Source: Myxococcus xanthus
GTDB lineage: Bacteria > Myxococcota > Myxococcia > Myxococcales > Myxococcaceae
Length of the DNA: 42,185 nucleotides
Direction of reading: 5' to 3'
NCBI RefSeq assembly: GCF_013116825.1
Contig: NZ_JABFNS010000084.1
Span: forward strand, 1-42,185
Shown in pieces: positions 18,660 through 27,458 of this stretch. The notes under the pieces were generated by a model. That model was not told the origin of the DNA. It searched no databases and was given only the letters and a program-made list of their open reading frames with translations. A program made the translations under genes and the position numbers. Numbering within the stretch: position 1 is the first letter of the stretch; every line of letters starts with the position of its first letter.

Positions 18660-19589
18660 TCAGCCGCGGCTGTGCGCAGGGCGGCGGCTGACGCTCACTC
18701 GGCGGGCCACCCGTGCGCGGAGGTTGAAGGGCACGCTCCATTCGCGCGCGAGCTGCCCGGCGCGTGCCAGCAACTCCGAACGGAGGAGCCTGCGCGCATG
18801 GGGCAGCCCCACGAGGATGCGGTTGTCCGACGCCTGCACGTCGAAGGCGTAGAGCTGCGGGAAGCTGGCCTGCCACAGCGGGTCCATCAGCGAGCCGGGC
18901 CGGCCTGACTTCCGGAGCACGTTGCCCACCACCACCCCGTCCGGCGTCAGTCTCGCCTGCGTGGCCCGCAGGAACTCCTGCGTCGCCAGCGCCGGCGGGA
19001 TGCTTCGCGTGCCGTATGCATCCAGGATGATGACGTCATACGGCGCCCCGGGGGATTCGATGAAACGCCGTCCGTCCGTGAGATGGGCGTGCAGGGCTTC
19101 GTCCTCGTGGAAGTCGAAGTAGCGCCGGGCCATGTCCAGCACCTGGGGCTGGATTTCCACCGCGTCGATGTGCGCGTGCGGGAGCACCGCGCGGAGGAAG
19201 GTGGGGATGCTGCCGCCTCCCAGTCCCACGACGAGCAGGCGCTTGGGGGCGGGCGCGAAGGCCAGTGTCGCCGCCACCGCCCGCGTGTAGTCCAACTCCA
19301 GCCGCAGCGGGAAGCCCGGCCACGCCGTGCTCTGGAAGGCGCCAATCCAACCGAACTGGAGGTAGCGGCGGCCCTCGTCGTCCTCGCTGACGATGATGGG
19401 GCCGCTGGCGGAGCGGGCGACGTGCAGAATCGTTCGCGGATGCTCGAAGGCCCGGGAGACGCGCGCCAGGGCCACGACACGCCTGTGGCGCTGCCTCGCT
19501 CGTGAAGGCGCCTTCAGTTGCCACCGGGGGGAGTTGGCGAGTGCCATGTTCCAGGGCTCAGGGCCCCACTCTTGTCCTGCCTGGCGCAT
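18660..19589 (-). CDS. Spermidine-synthase-like SAM-dependent methyltransferase
   Basis: A 309-residue protein with the class I SAM fold of spermidine synthase relatives: motif I VVGLGGGSIPTFL, then AVEIQPQVLDMARRYF with the acidic residue that binds the SAM ribose, DGRRFI, and DVIILDAYG. The usual spermidine-synthase aminopropyl signature (D-S-T-D-P type) is replaced by DAYG, so true polyamine synthesis is doubtful; a methyltransferase or 'spermidine synthase-like' protein of unknown substrate is safer. The start at ATG 19589 has GAGGTGG just upstream and avoids overlap with the previous gene. It is third in an operon with the genes at 20103 and 19615, 25 bases after the second. Confidence 0.8.
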   Translation of the reverse strand: MRQAGQEWGPEPWNMALANSPRWQLKAPSRARQRHRRVVALARVSRAFEHPRTILHVARSASGPIIVSEDDEGRRYLQFGWIGAFQSTAWPGFPLRLELDYTRAVAATLAFAPAPKRLLVVGLGGGSIPTFLRAVLPHAHIDAVEIQPQVLDMARRYFDFHEDEALHAHLTDGRRFIESPGAPYDVIILDAYGTRSIPPALATQEFLRATQARLTPDGVVVGNVLRKSGRPGSLMDPLWQASFPQLYAFDVQASDNRILVGLPHARRLLRSELLARAGQLAREWSVPFNLRARVARRVSVSRRPAHSRG

Positions 19590-19614
19590 CCACCTCACGC
19601 CCCGAGCATACGGG

Positions 19615-20106
19615 CTACTCGGCGCAGGGGAAGGATGTGTTGAGCGTCTTGCTGGCCTTGAGTCCACTGCCCGTCAGGATGGCCGTCACCTTGACCTTGG
19701 ACGCGCAGTGGTACGGGAGGATGAAGGGCACCTGCGTGACGCCGTTCTCCGCGAGCGCCACCAGCTCGCGCATCTGCGTCGCTTTCCACGCCGGCCGGTC
19801 ACCCGCCGCTTCGGAGGATTCCTTGGGCGCGCTGACCAACAGCGTCAGCTTCAACGGCGCATCGCCCTCGTAGGTTCCCTGGAGCTTCACGACGATGAAG
19901 GCGTCCACGTTCATCCCGTAGGGGTCGGAGGCTGCATCCGTCGCGACGATGGCGCCCTGCTGCCGGTCGTAGACCTGGGCCTGGATGTCGCTGATGGTCA
20001 CCTTCGGGGCGGTGGCCTTCGGGGCGGCGGAGACACTTCCCGCTGGCCCGGCCAGGAGCAGCGCCAGGCTCAGGGAAAGGGAACGCAGGCAAGCGCGGGT
20101 TGTCAT
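19615..20106 (-). CDS. Secreted protein of unknown function
   Basis: A 163-residue protein with a clear signal peptide (RSLSLSLALLLAGPAGSVSA-A). The mature part contains KVTISDIQAQVYDRQQGAIV and two Cys (VPFILPYHC and the C-terminal FPCAE) that could form a disulphide. The strand-rich pattern suggests a small beta-sandwich. No family is recognised. Its ATG at 20106 overlaps the stop of the preceding beta-helix gene as ATGA, so translation is probably coupled and the two products may act together outside the cytoplasm. Confidence 0.75.
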   Translation of the reverse strand: MTTRACLRSLSLSLALLLAGPAGSVSAAPKATAPKVTISDIQAQVYDRQQGAIVATDAASDPYGMNVDAFIVVKLQGTYEGDAPLKLTLLVSAPKESSEAAGDRPAWKATQMRELVALAENGVTQVPFILPYHCASKVKVTAILTGSGLKASKTLNTSFPCAE

Positions 20107-21722
20107 GGCCGCGCACTGTAGCCCTGCCGCGGAGTTCCCAGGGGAGGGCGGCGGCGGCCGCGCGGAACCCGTGGGCTCGGCGCGGACCGCCTGAGCCCCA
20201 GGACGCCGAGGAGCGCGAGCATCAGGGGGCCCGCGAGGCTTGCTCCGGATGCGGCGCAGCCACCAGCGCCCTCGTCGTCATCCGGCTGCAGGGGGGGCGT
20301 GCCCGCGTCGGTCGGCGTGCCCGGGCCTGCGTCCGGCGTCTCTGTCCCAGGCGAGGAGGCATCCCCAAACGCGCCGATGTGGGGCGGGCTCACCTGGGCT
20401 CGCGGCTCACTTGCCGTGTGCTTCACGTACTGCAAGGTGACTGGCTCGCCGTGGGTCTCGGCGGGGAGCGCCACCGCCTGACTCCGCAGGGCGGAGCCGG
20501 TGGTCAGGCGGAAGTCCTGTCCGGCGAGGTTGATGAACCCCGGGTCGGTGCCGGTGAGATTCCCTCCCGCATCCACCACGGCGCCCGTGAGCGTGCCGAA
20601 GGTGCTGACGTAGCCAGGCTTGTACCAGTTGCCACCATGCCGGAGCGTGCCCGCCTCGTCCGTGAGGGACAGCGTGTTGCCATGGGCCGCGGCCACCAGC
20701 ACGACGTTGTTCGTCACGTGCGCCGTCTGGTTCTGGTGCGACAGCCGCAACAGCGTGGTCCGGTCCGTGCGGCTGGACACCACGGTGTTGTGGAAGAAGT
20801 AGAGCGTGCCCCGGTAGTTGGCCGTGTTGCCGGAGTCGCCGCCAAAGTGGACGATTTGCCGGTTGCCCGCGCCCTCGGGCTCCAGCAGGACGTTGCCGTA
20901 GACGAAGGTCCGCGCATACGACGGCGCCGCGCGCAGCGCGCCGCTGGACGAGTCCACCAGGTCGAGCTGCCGGTTGCCTCCCTCAATCCAGTTGTACCGG
21001 ATGAGACTGCCCGCCGAGCGGTCCTTCAGGTTGTTGCCCAGACAGCCGGTGCAGAGCGGACCGAAGCGGTTGAACTGGTAGGTGATGCCCAGCGCTTCGG
21101 TGTACGCGTTGTGCTCGAGGATGCTGCCGGTGTTGCCGTTGCCCAGGATGTGGCTGTGCTCGACGGTGACATTCGATGCCTGGTTGGCGATGAACAGGCC
21201 GTTGCCGCTGTCCTCGAGCACGCAGCCCCGGATGGTGATGTGCTCGCCCTTCTCGATGAAGATGGCGGCGGCGTTGTCCAGGTAGGTGGACGCGCCATTG
21301 CGGCCGGTGAAGGCGCCGCGTGCCCGGCGCAGGTGGAGGTTCTCCACCACCAGGTGCGCGGGCATCGTGTCCGCGGGCCGGTTGGAGCCACCAATCTTCA
21401 GGATGCCGCGCTCCTCACCCCAATAGTTGAGCTGCGAGCGCGTGGTGGCGCTCTCTCCGACGATGACGGGCAGGTTGCCCTGCGCGTCCTTCACGCCGCG
21501 CACGGTGATGGGCGCGGCGGCCGTGCCCCTGCGGCCCAGGACCCACTTCTCCGCGTAGGGCGTGGGCCGTGCGTGGACGAAGACGGTGTCCCCGGGTTCG
21601 AGTGACTCCCAGGGCACGTCACCCAGACGGGTGTACTGCTGGTCGGGGCCCACGCGGTACTCCGCGGCCTGGACGGCCAGCGGCTGGAGCAGGACGAGAA
21701 GGGCGGCTCGCGAGAGGTTCAT
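20103..21722 (-). CDS. Exported right-handed beta-helix protein with MYXO-CTERM tail
   Basis: A 539-residue protein from ATG 21722 with a signal peptide (RAALLVLLQPLAVQA-A). Repeated turns such as HITIRGCVLEDSGNGLFI, NVTVEHSHILGNGNTGS and AHVTNNVVLV mark a parallel beta-helix (PbH1 repeats), as in pectate-lyase-like and polysaccharide-binding or cleaving proteins; 'PGDTVFVHARPTPYAEKW' near the N-terminus is typical of the family's first turn. A linker rich in Pro, Thr and Asp (about 455-485) precedes GAGGCAASGA, a hydrophobic helix and Arg, a MYXO-CTERM-like signal. Unusually the protein continues about 25 basic residues past the Arg. It heads a coupled operon with the genes at 19615 and 18660. 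Substrate unknown. Confidence 0.82.
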   Translation of the reverse strand: MNLSRAALLVLLQPLAVQAAEYRVGPDQQYTRLGDVPWESLEPGDTVFVHARPTPYAEKWVLGRRGTAAAPITVRGVKDAQGNLPVIVGESATTRSQLNYWGEERGILKIGGSNRPADTMPAHLVVENLHLRRARGAFTGRNGASTYLDNAAAIFIEKGEHITIRGCVLEDSGNGLFIANQASNVTVEHSHILGNGNTGSILEHNAYTEALGITYQFNRFGPLCTGCLGNNLKDRSAGSLIRYNWIEGGNRQLDLVDSSSGALRAAPSYARTFVYGNVLLEPEGAGNRQIVHFGGDSGNTANYRGTLYFFHNTVVSSRTDRTTLLRLSHQNQTAHVTNNVVLVAAAHGNTLSLTDEAGTLRHGGNWYKPGYVSTFGTLTGAVVDAGGNLTGTDPGFINLAGQDFRLTTGSALRSQAVALPAETHGEPVTLQYVKHTASEPRAQVSPPHIGAFGDASSPGTETPDAGPGTPTDAGTPPLQPDDDEGAGGCAASGASLAGPLMLALLGVLGLRRSAPSPRVPRGRRRPPLGTPRQGYSARP

Positions 21723-22108
21723 GTCTCGCAGTCTGACGGCTCCGTCCGGTCCAGGTCCACGAGGCGTGGCGCTCCTCAAGGACGCGGGTGAAGTGCACCG
21801 GGAAGTTTGTAGGCGGAGCGTCCGCCCGGCTCCGGCCCGCGGGCGCGCTGAATCGCGAGGGCAGGCCCGTGGTGGCGCCGCGCCTGCGCCACTGAACCGT
21901 CAACCTGGAGACCGCGTCCGGCGCGAGCTCAACGGCGTCACCTTGGTGATTGACGCCGCAGAGGGCCAACCGCGTGCTCCAACGGTAGCGGCACCCCGCC
22001 GGGCCCTGGTAGGGTTCCCCACGGGGCGGCCCTGGGTGTGCTTCCTTCTCACTCCTGAGGTAGCGGATCCGCTCTCCGCCCCGTTTTTCCCTCTCGCCTG
22101 GAGTCACC
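21723..22108. other. 386-base intergenic region between divergent genes
   Basis: No gene is supported; frames here are Arg/Pro-rich chance frames. GGCGGA-GCG-TCCGCC near 21811-21825 and the 12-base palindrome AGCGGATCCGCT at 22062-22073 are the only symmetric elements. The second lies 35 bases before the RING gene start and could be a regulator site. I see no clear promoter hexamers. Confidence 0.45.
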
Positions 22109-24715
22109 ATGGGCGCCCCTTCGCTCGACGTGATGGGCGATACCGCCGCGCTGCTGCTCAGGACCACGGGGCTTGTCTTCCTCCCCTCGGGACTTGCTCC
22201 CAGTGGTGACGCGCAGGCGCGGGAGCAGGGCATGGAGGCCCTGGAGGCAGACCTCGCGGGGGTGGGCTACACGCTGGACGGCGCGCTCCGGGGGGCGCTG
22301 CTGGCGCTGCCCACCGAGGTCATGGCGGCTTCCGGCCGCTTCATCTACGACAACTGCGCGGCGCTCCGGGGGGCCAACCGGCCCTTCGTTCCATTGTTCC
22401 GGAACTTCCCCGAGAGCGTGCCGCACGACACCCGGCAGTTGTACGTGCAGCGGATGCTGGGCTGGTTGTTCCAGTCGCCGGAGCAGCCGTGCATCCACTG
22501 CGGTGCGCAGGGCGCGGTGCGTGCGCTGTCGCCGTGCGCACACCTGGTCTGCGAGCGGTGTTACGACGGAAGCGACTACAGCGCGTGTCCCATCTGTCAC
22601 CGTCGCTTGTCTCCGTCCGAGCCGTTCCTCAAGCCCACGGCACTCAAGGCCGCCGAGCGCGTGTATGCACTGGCCGCCAACCGGCTGACGCGGCTGTCCT
22701 TGGGGTCCGACCCGGATGCCACGGGGAGGGAGGTCATGCGGCGCCTGGTGTCCCGGTCCACGGTGCTGCGCCCCTCCGAGGTGATGTTGCTGAAGATGCT
22801 CGTCTCCGCCACGGGGGTGCGCATCCTGGGGTGGCTCCCTCCGAGCATCCCGGTGAAGGAGACGCTGGCGCAGGTCATGGGCCTGCTGCTTCAGGATGCC
22901 CGCACGGCGGGAGACGTGCTGGCCAGCGCCGCGGCATACGTGAAGACCGCCACGGATGTGCTCCGGATGCTCGTCGCGTGGGCGGGCGGCAACCCCGACC
23001 TCACCGTCAAGATTCCGCTGAAGAGCCCTCCGCGTCCGGTACGGCGCGCCGTCCTGCGGATGCTGGAAGGCTTCTCCGTGCTGAACCTCACCGAGGACCT
23101 CCGGCGCCACCCCGGCTTGTGGAAGGCCCAGGCGAAGCTCCTGCATGTCTTCGAGGAGTGGCAGCGTCATCCGAAGGTCGCGCTCGCGTTCGCTGTCTTG
23201 CGCGAGACGGTGTTGGTGCCGGAGACACCGTTCGGAGCATCCGTGCTGAGTGTGGCCCGCGAGCATCCGGCGGTCTTTCACAGGCTGGAGGCCGACGGAG
23301 GCGTCCGCGTTGGCTTCCGCTCCTTTGCCTCGCACGTCGAAGCGGCGCTGGACGCTCGCGATGTCCGCGGCGCGCTGCGGCTGCTGCGGCAGCGGCCTGG
23401 TGAGCTGCTGCGCCGGTTGGACCATGTGAGCCGCCTGTCGGTGGCCCAGTCGAGCTCCGCCGCGCTCGACCCGGAGCTGCTCGCGGTGCTCGAGGCGGTG
23501 CTGCCTCGGGGCGCGCCTGGGCTGCTGCTCACCGCGGCGGCGCACCTGCGTCAGCGGCACAAGCCGTTCGCCAAACGCGTGTTCTTTCCCAAGGGGGAGG
23601 CCACCCACGCCTGGGGCATGGAGGACAGGCGCCCCTTGCTCCCTGGCGACGCCATTGGCCAACTGGTGGCGCCGCTGGAGCGGGAGCTGCTGCGCCGGGC
23701 GGAGGCCCTGCCGGCCTTCCCTCAAGCGATGCTCGACGAGGCCCTGGCCGACCTGATGGTTCCGCTGGCGGAGAAGACGGCCTCCCGGGCGTTGGTGGCG
23801 GTTCCGCGTGGAAGCCTGCTGCCGTTGCCGGAAGGGAAGACCTTGCGCTTCTTCGTCCACTGGACGGAGCCCAAGGGGACGCGGGTGGACCTGGACTTGT
23901 CGGTGGCCTTCTACGACAAGGATTGGTGGTTGGTGGACCTGTGTGACTTCACGAACCTGCGGCTGGCGGATGGCGCCGCGGTGCATTCGGGGGATGTCAC
24001 CTCCGGGCCCCTGCCGACGGGAGGCGCCGAGTTCCTGGATGTCCATGCTCCGCGACTGCTGGCGCGGGGCGTTCGCTACGCCATTCCGGTGGTGTTCTCC
24101 TACAACAGCGTCTCGTTCGACCGCATGGAGGACGCGTTCGCGGGCTTCATGGTCCGGGACGGGGAGGGAGGGCCCCACTTCGATGCGCGCGCGGTGGCGC
24201 AGCGCTTCGACCTGCAGGGGAGCGGGAAGATCTCCGTGCCGCTCGTCATCGACCTCGTCGAGAAGCAGCTCCGTTGGGTGGATGTGAAGGTCCCTCCCGA
24301 GGATGGCTTCCAGAGTGTGCACCGCTCGCGAGGCGAGCTCGCGAACCTTGGAAAGGACACCCTGGCCTATTTCGGAACCGGCGCCCGCCCCACGCTCTGG
24401 GAGTTGGCCTGCCTTCACGCCGCCGCGCGCAGCCGCACGGTGCAGGTCCGGCGCCGGGATGGAACGGTGTCCGTCCTGAAGCGGGGCCCGGATGAGGACA
24501 CCGCCACCTTCCTGCGCAGGCTGCGTGGCCTTGAAGTGGATGCCACCACCCACGCCTTCACGCCTGGCTCGGCGCCCACGTTCTTCGCGGGGATGACGGA
24601 CCCCTCCTCGCTCCCGGCCGGCAGCGAGGGCTATGCGCTGCGCTTCCTCCACACCTCCGCGGAGTCCGTTTCACGGCTGGCCGCGGGCGATTTGGTGTCC
24701 GCGCTGAAGGCATAG
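22109..24715 (+). CDS. RING-finger protein with C-terminal TerD-like domain (MXAN_6230/SCO0930 type)
   Basis: An 868-residue protein; CTGGAG lies six bases before ATG 22109. A C3HC4 RING-type zinc site is complete: C128, C131, C143, H145, C148, C151, C160, C163 (PCIHCG ... SPCAHLVCERC ... CPICHRRL). In eukaryotes such domains recruit E2 enzymes; no ubiquitin genes are visible here. A helical middle (170-560) is followed at about 565-750 by a region like TerD of tellurite/stress systems: TRVDLDLSVAFYD, then DGAAVHSGDVTSGP and the closing 'KISVPLVIDLVEKQLRW'. I recall the family being named MXAN_6230/SCO0930 and shared by myxobacteria and streptomycetes. Function unknown; a stress or signalling scaffold is a guess. 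Confidence 0.85.
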   Translation: MGAPSLDVMGDTAALLLRTTGLVFLPSGLAPSGDAQAREQGMEALEADLAGVGYTLDGALRGALLALPTEVMAASGRFIYDNCAALRGANRPFVPLFRNFPESVPHDTRQLYVQRMLGWLFQSPEQPCIHCGAQGAVRALSPCAHLVCERCYDGSDYSACPICHRRLSPSEPFLKPTALKAAERVYALAANRLTRLSLGSDPDATGREVMRRLVSRSTVLRPSEVMLLKMLVSATGVRILGWLPPSIPVKETLAQVMGLLLQDARTAGDVLASAAAYVKTATDVLRMLVAWAGGNPDLTVKIPLKSPPRPVRRAVLRMLEGFSVLNLTEDLRRHPGLWKAQAKLLHVFEEWQRHPKVALAFAVLRETVLVPETPFGASVLSVAREHPAVFHRLEADGGVRVGFRSFASHVEAALDARDVRGALRLLRQRPGELLRRLDHVSRLSVAQSSSAALDPELLAVLEAVLPRGAPGLLLTAAAHLRQRHKPFAKRVFFPKGEATHAWGMEDRRPLLPGDAIGQLVAPLERELLRRAEALPAFPQAMLDEALADLMVPLAEKTASRALVAVPRGSLLPLPEGKTLRFFVHWTEPKGTRVDLDLSVAFYDKDWWLVDLCDFTNLRLADGAAVHSGDVTSGPLPTGGAEFLDVHAPRLLARGVRYAIPVVFSYNSVSFDRMEDAFAGFMVRDGEGGPHFDARAVAQRFDLQGSGKISVPLVIDLVEKQLRWVDVKVPPEDGFQSVHRSRGELANLGKDTLAYFGTGARPTLWELACLHAAARSRTVQVRRRDGTVSVLKRGPDEDTATFLRRLRGLEVDATTHAFTPGSAPTFFAGMTDPSSLPAGSEGYALRFLHTSAESVSRLAAGDLVSALKA

Positions 24716-24799
24716 CGCGGTCCAGCTTCGCCCGTGTCACCTCGGTGGAAGCGCTCCGACCGGCGGTCGCCGCAGGTGCGGGATTTCCGCCTCCAGGTT

Positions 24800-24825
24800 C
24801 ACTTTCACAGGAGGGGCGGAAAGTG
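24800..24825. promoter_or_regulatory. Inverted repeat before the small gene at 24870
   Basis: CACTTTC (24800-24806) and GAAAGTG (24819-24825) are perfectly complementary with a 12-base spacer. It lies 45 bases before the probable start of the small protein at 24870. It could be a protein-binding site or a leader hairpin; there is no T-tract. Confidence 0.35.
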
Positions 24826-24869
24826 CGATAGTCGTGAAGGCAACCAACGCCTTCAGGGGAGCGACTGAC

Positions 24870-25115
24870 GTGCCTTTGTACTACGTGCAGAACTTCACTT
24901 ACGACGGTCCTGGCAGCTCGAAGATGTATGGCGCCATGGGGGCCCACAACCACAGCCAGGCGGTTCAGTTCACCACGGACTGTCTCGCCTATCTGACGGC
25001 CATTGGGTGCAAGAACGTGCAGGCGACGGGCAGCTTCGCGAGCAACCAGGCCGAGCCGGCCCATGGCAAGGAGATGTGCTGGGACGCGCTCCAGAGCAGA
25101 TGGGTGAAAGCCTAG
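24870..25115 (+). CDS. Small cytosolic protein of unknown function
   Basis: An 81-residue protein. The GTG at 24870 is preferred to the GTG at 24834 because AGGGGAG lies eight bases upstream. The sequence opens PLYYVQNFTYDGPGSSKMYG and includes three Cys and several aromatic residues; there is no signal peptide or membrane segment. Composition and codon use look genuinely coding. It follows the RING gene on the same strand by 154 bases, with an inverted repeat between, and is probably transcribed on its own. No family recognised. Confidence 0.65.
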   Translation: MPLYYVQNFTYDGPGSSKMYGAMGAHNHSQAVQFTTDCLAYLTAIGCKNVQATGSFASNQAEPAHGKEMCWDALQSRWVKA

Positions 25116-25173
25116 CGGTGCCCGCGGACGTGCCTCTCCTCGAGGGCCGAGGCACGCCGCTGCGCGCGGTGGC

Positions 25174-25635
25174 TCAGGGCGAATCCGCGGCGTGCGTCAG
25201 GGGCCGGCCATTCTTGGGCGCGGCGAACCGGGCCTCGTCGCGCGAGAAGCGGTACTTCTTCATGGCCGAGAAGTCCCCCTTCATCCGAGGGTATTCGAGG
25301 TCCATGACGACCCGTCCTTCCTTCACGAAGACGAGCAGACATTCCGATTCATAGATGTCTCTCGCGCCGGACCAGTCGTTGCCGAGCGATTGGCGGACTT
25401 CCTCCGCGACCACGTAGGGCGTGAAGACGTGAAGGGTGTCCCAGTCGAAGTCCGTTACCTCCGACAGGTGGAAGGTGTCTCCTGTCTCCGCGGCGGAGCG
25501 GATGCGCTGCTCCAGCTTCGTGGCGAGCGCCGCGCGCTCCTTGCCTCGTCCACAGCCGCTCATCGCCACGCCGCAGGCGAGCCAAAGCGTCACCGCAATC
25601 ACTGACGTGCCTGCCCAGTTTCTGTGTCCGCGCAT
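25174..25635 (-). CDS. Lipoprotein of unknown function
   Basis: A 153-residue protein from ATG 25635 with a lipoprotein signal: basic start, hydrophobic stretch, and the lipobox AMSGC. The mature part includes LATKLEQRIRSAAETGD and FDWDTLHVFTPYVV, with an acidic C-terminal half; no catalytic motif is evident. An in-frame ATG at 25735 would add an extra hydrophobic segment (LLLAMLFAALAIPW) ahead of the lipobox, so the shorter start is preferred. The start codon sits at the centre of the palindrome CCGCGCATGCGCGG (25628-25641). It lies 150 bases downstream of the cytochrome-like gene on the same strand. Confidence 0.75.
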   Translation of the reverse strand: MRGHRNWAGTSVIAVTLWLACGVAMSGCGRGKERAALATKLEQRIRSAAETGDTFHLSEVTDFDWDTLHVFTPYVVAEEVRQSLGNDWSGARDIYESECLLVFVKEGRVVMDLEYPRMKGDFSAMKKYRFSRDEARFAAPKNGRPLTHAADSP

Positions 25636-25785
25636 GCGCGGCACTCTAACGGTTTTGTCTGGCTGGAAGTCCCGGAGCAGGGGCCGTCCGTGGGACAAGC
25701 CGGGCCAGGGAATGGCCAGTGCGGCGAACAGCATGGCCAGCAGGAGCCCCGCTGCCCAGGTGCGGTGCCTGGATTGAGCGGGCGC

Positions 25786-26832
25786 CTACCCCCCCTTCTT
25801 CGCGGGCATCGCTTCAATCCAGCGCTGGATGAGCGCCTGGCCCTGTTCATCCACCACGCGGGTGCCCAGGGGGGGCATTTGCATGAAGTCCCCGCGCTGG
25901 CCCATCCGGTAGAGCAGCGAGCTGTGCTGGACGTCACCCGGCGCGACGCGCTGCGAGCTCTTCCCGAACATGCCCGACGTCTGGATGAGCGCCTTCACAT
26001 TCACGGACGTGCGCCAGGTGTCCGTCTCCTGCACGGAGCCGAGCTCGCCCGCTTCCAGGCGCAGGTGCAGGCCGGAGCCGCTGCCCAGCGCCATGCGGTT
26101 GGCGCTGTGGCACGACACGCCGCAGTTCATGTGCAGGTAGCCCAGGGCGGCCTGCTCCACCGGCGTGCCAGGAATGCGGGGCACCTGCGCGGGCGGGTGG
26201 CTCAGGCGTTCCTCCTCCACCAGCTTCGCCAACGTGAGGCCGCGCGCGCCGTAGTGGGCCAACGCGACGGCCTCGAAGCCGAGCACCTCGTCGCCGCGCC
26301 CTCGGTGGCAGGACTGGCAGTCCTGCTGGCTGGGGATTTCGTAGCCCTCCGTGCCGGGCACGTCCTTCTCGCCGCGGGTCAACTCGAGCGCCGTCTTCCC
26401 GTCGTCGCTCCAGCGGTAGGTGGTCCGCAGCCAGCTCCCATCCGGGCGCTTCCAGAGGAAGCGTGTCTCGATGGGGCGCCCCTTCCAACTGAACTCCTTC
26501 CAGAGCTTCGTGCCCACGGGGAAGCGCCACTCGTCGCTCTTGGACGTGTCCACCTTCGTGCCGGGCGGCAGGTAGATGAAGCGCGTCTTGTCCAGGCCGT
26601 CGCTCCAGAGCTGGAGGCCGGGCTCGTAGGGGCGCACCTCGGGGGGAATCGCCCGGGTCGCCCACCCGGCGCCGCCCTCGCCGTAGAGTCCCGTGCAGGC
26701 CAGGTGCTGGAGCGTCTGGCACGGGATGCCGCCGTCGGCCTCCTTCGAGCCCTCCTCGGCGGGCGTCTTGGTGCAGCCTCCAGTGGACACGATGAGGGTG
26801 AGCAGCAGGGCACTCGCGCGTGGCGGGGACAT
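25786..26832 (-). CDS. Cytochrome-c-like lipoprotein
   Basis: A 348-residue protein with an excellent AGGAGG before ATG 26832. The lipobox STGGC ends a short signal peptide. A classical haem motif CQSCH and a second, wider CGVSCH suggest one or two covalently bound haems, or a haem site plus a structural variant. The C-terminal 'GDFMQMPPLGTRVVDEQG' followed by 'IQRWIEAMP' is the usual end of a cytochrome c domain, whose Met is the distal ligand. The N-terminal half (PYEPGLQLWSDGLDKTRFIY) is typical of periplasmic haem-dependent 'repeat protein' oxidases. Probably an electron carrier at the envelope; partner unknown. It lies upstream of nothing co-regulated that I can see. Confidence 0.8.
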   Translation of the reverse strand: MSPPRASALLLTLIVSTGGCTKTPAEEGSKEADGGIPCQTLQHLACTGLYGEGGAGWATRAIPPEVRPYEPGLQLWSDGLDKTRFIYLPPGTKVDTSKSDEWRFPVGTKLWKEFSWKGRPIETRFLWKRPDGSWLRTTYRWSDDGKTALELTRGEKDVPGTEGYEIPSQQDCQSCHRGRGDEVLGFEAVALAHYGARGLTLAKLVEEERLSHPPAQVPRIPGTPVEQAALGYLHMNCGVSCHSANRMALGSGSGLHLRLEAGELGSVQETDTWRTSVNVKALIQTSGMFGKSSQRVAPGDVQHSSLLYRMGQRGDFMQMPPLGTRVVDEQGQALIQRWIEAMPAKKGG

Positions 26833-26906
26833 CGGGCCTCCTGACACCTTCCACCCTAACGGCTCGGGCGCCGCGTTTCGTGCGTCTTGCTGACGCACCC
26901 CGGGTC

Positions 26907-27458
26907 TCACTTGGGGACGGGGTACTTGGACAGCTTGCGTTGCAGGCTCCGCCGCTGGATGCGCAGCAGCCGGGCGGCCTGGGAGATGTTGCCCCCACAG
27001 TCGGCGAGCACGCGCTGGATGTGCTCCCATTCCGCGCGCGCCAGGGAGGGCACCTCGTGGGTGAGCGCGGCATCCTGCCCGGAGGGGAGGGTGGCGCCGG
27101 CGAAGGCCAGCAGGATGTCGTCCACGTCCGCGGGCTTGGCCAGGTAGTGCGTGGCGCCTCGCCGGACGGCCTCCACCGCCGTGGCGATGCTGCCGTAGCC
27201 CGTCAGCACCACGATGGTGGTGCTCGCGTCCAGGGCCTTCAGCTCGCGCACCAACTCCAGGCCGGAACCGTCGGGCAGGCGGAGGTCGACGACGGCGTAA
27301 CCCGGACGCAACGCCCGCGCGGCCTCGCGCGCCGCTTGCGTGCTGGCCGCGCCGTGGGCCTGGAAGCCGTGCCGCGCGAAGGCGCGCACCAGCCGCTCTC
27401 GGAATCGCTCGTCGTCGTCGGTGACGAGCACCGTGGCGGGGGCTTCACCGGGGGGCAT
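26907..27458 (-). CDS. ActR/PrrA/RegA-family response regulator
   Basis: A 183-residue two-domain regulator. The receiver domain has the acidic pair (DDD at 14-16), the phospho-acceptor D58 in VVDLRLPDGSG, T86 in VVLTGYGS and K108 in HYLAKP. A linker leads to a Fis-type helix-turn-helix at about 140-180 ending RRSLQRKLSKYPVPK, the signature of the RegA family of redox regulators. Its ATG overlaps the end of the kinase gene by 14 bases, so the two are translated together. In proteobacteria such regulators control respiration, electron flow and fixation genes; targets here are unknown. Confidence 0.93.
   Translation of the reverse strand: MPPGEAPATVLVTDDDERFRERLVRAFARHGFQAHGAASTQAAREAARALRPGYAVVDLRLPDGSGLELVRELKALDASTTIVVLTGYGSIATAVEAVRRGATHYLAKPADVDDILLAFAGATLPSGQDAALTHEVPSLARAEWEHIQRVLADCGGNISQAARLLRIQRRSLQRKLSKYPVPK

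Noticed and set aside
18660..19589. Functional spermidine synthase
   Set aside because: The SAM fold is present but the aminopropyltransferase signature is replaced by DAYG.
22049..24652. 867-codon minus frame opposite the RING-TerD gene
   Set aside because: The plus strand has zinc ligands, a TerD-like domain and a ribosome site; the minus frame is low-complexity Arg/His/Gln/Gly.
25636..25735. Longer start (ATG 25735) for the lipoprotein at 25174
   Set aside because: It would put a second hydrophobic segment before a good lipobox signal; the shorter start is simpler, although the hydrophobic stretch is curious.
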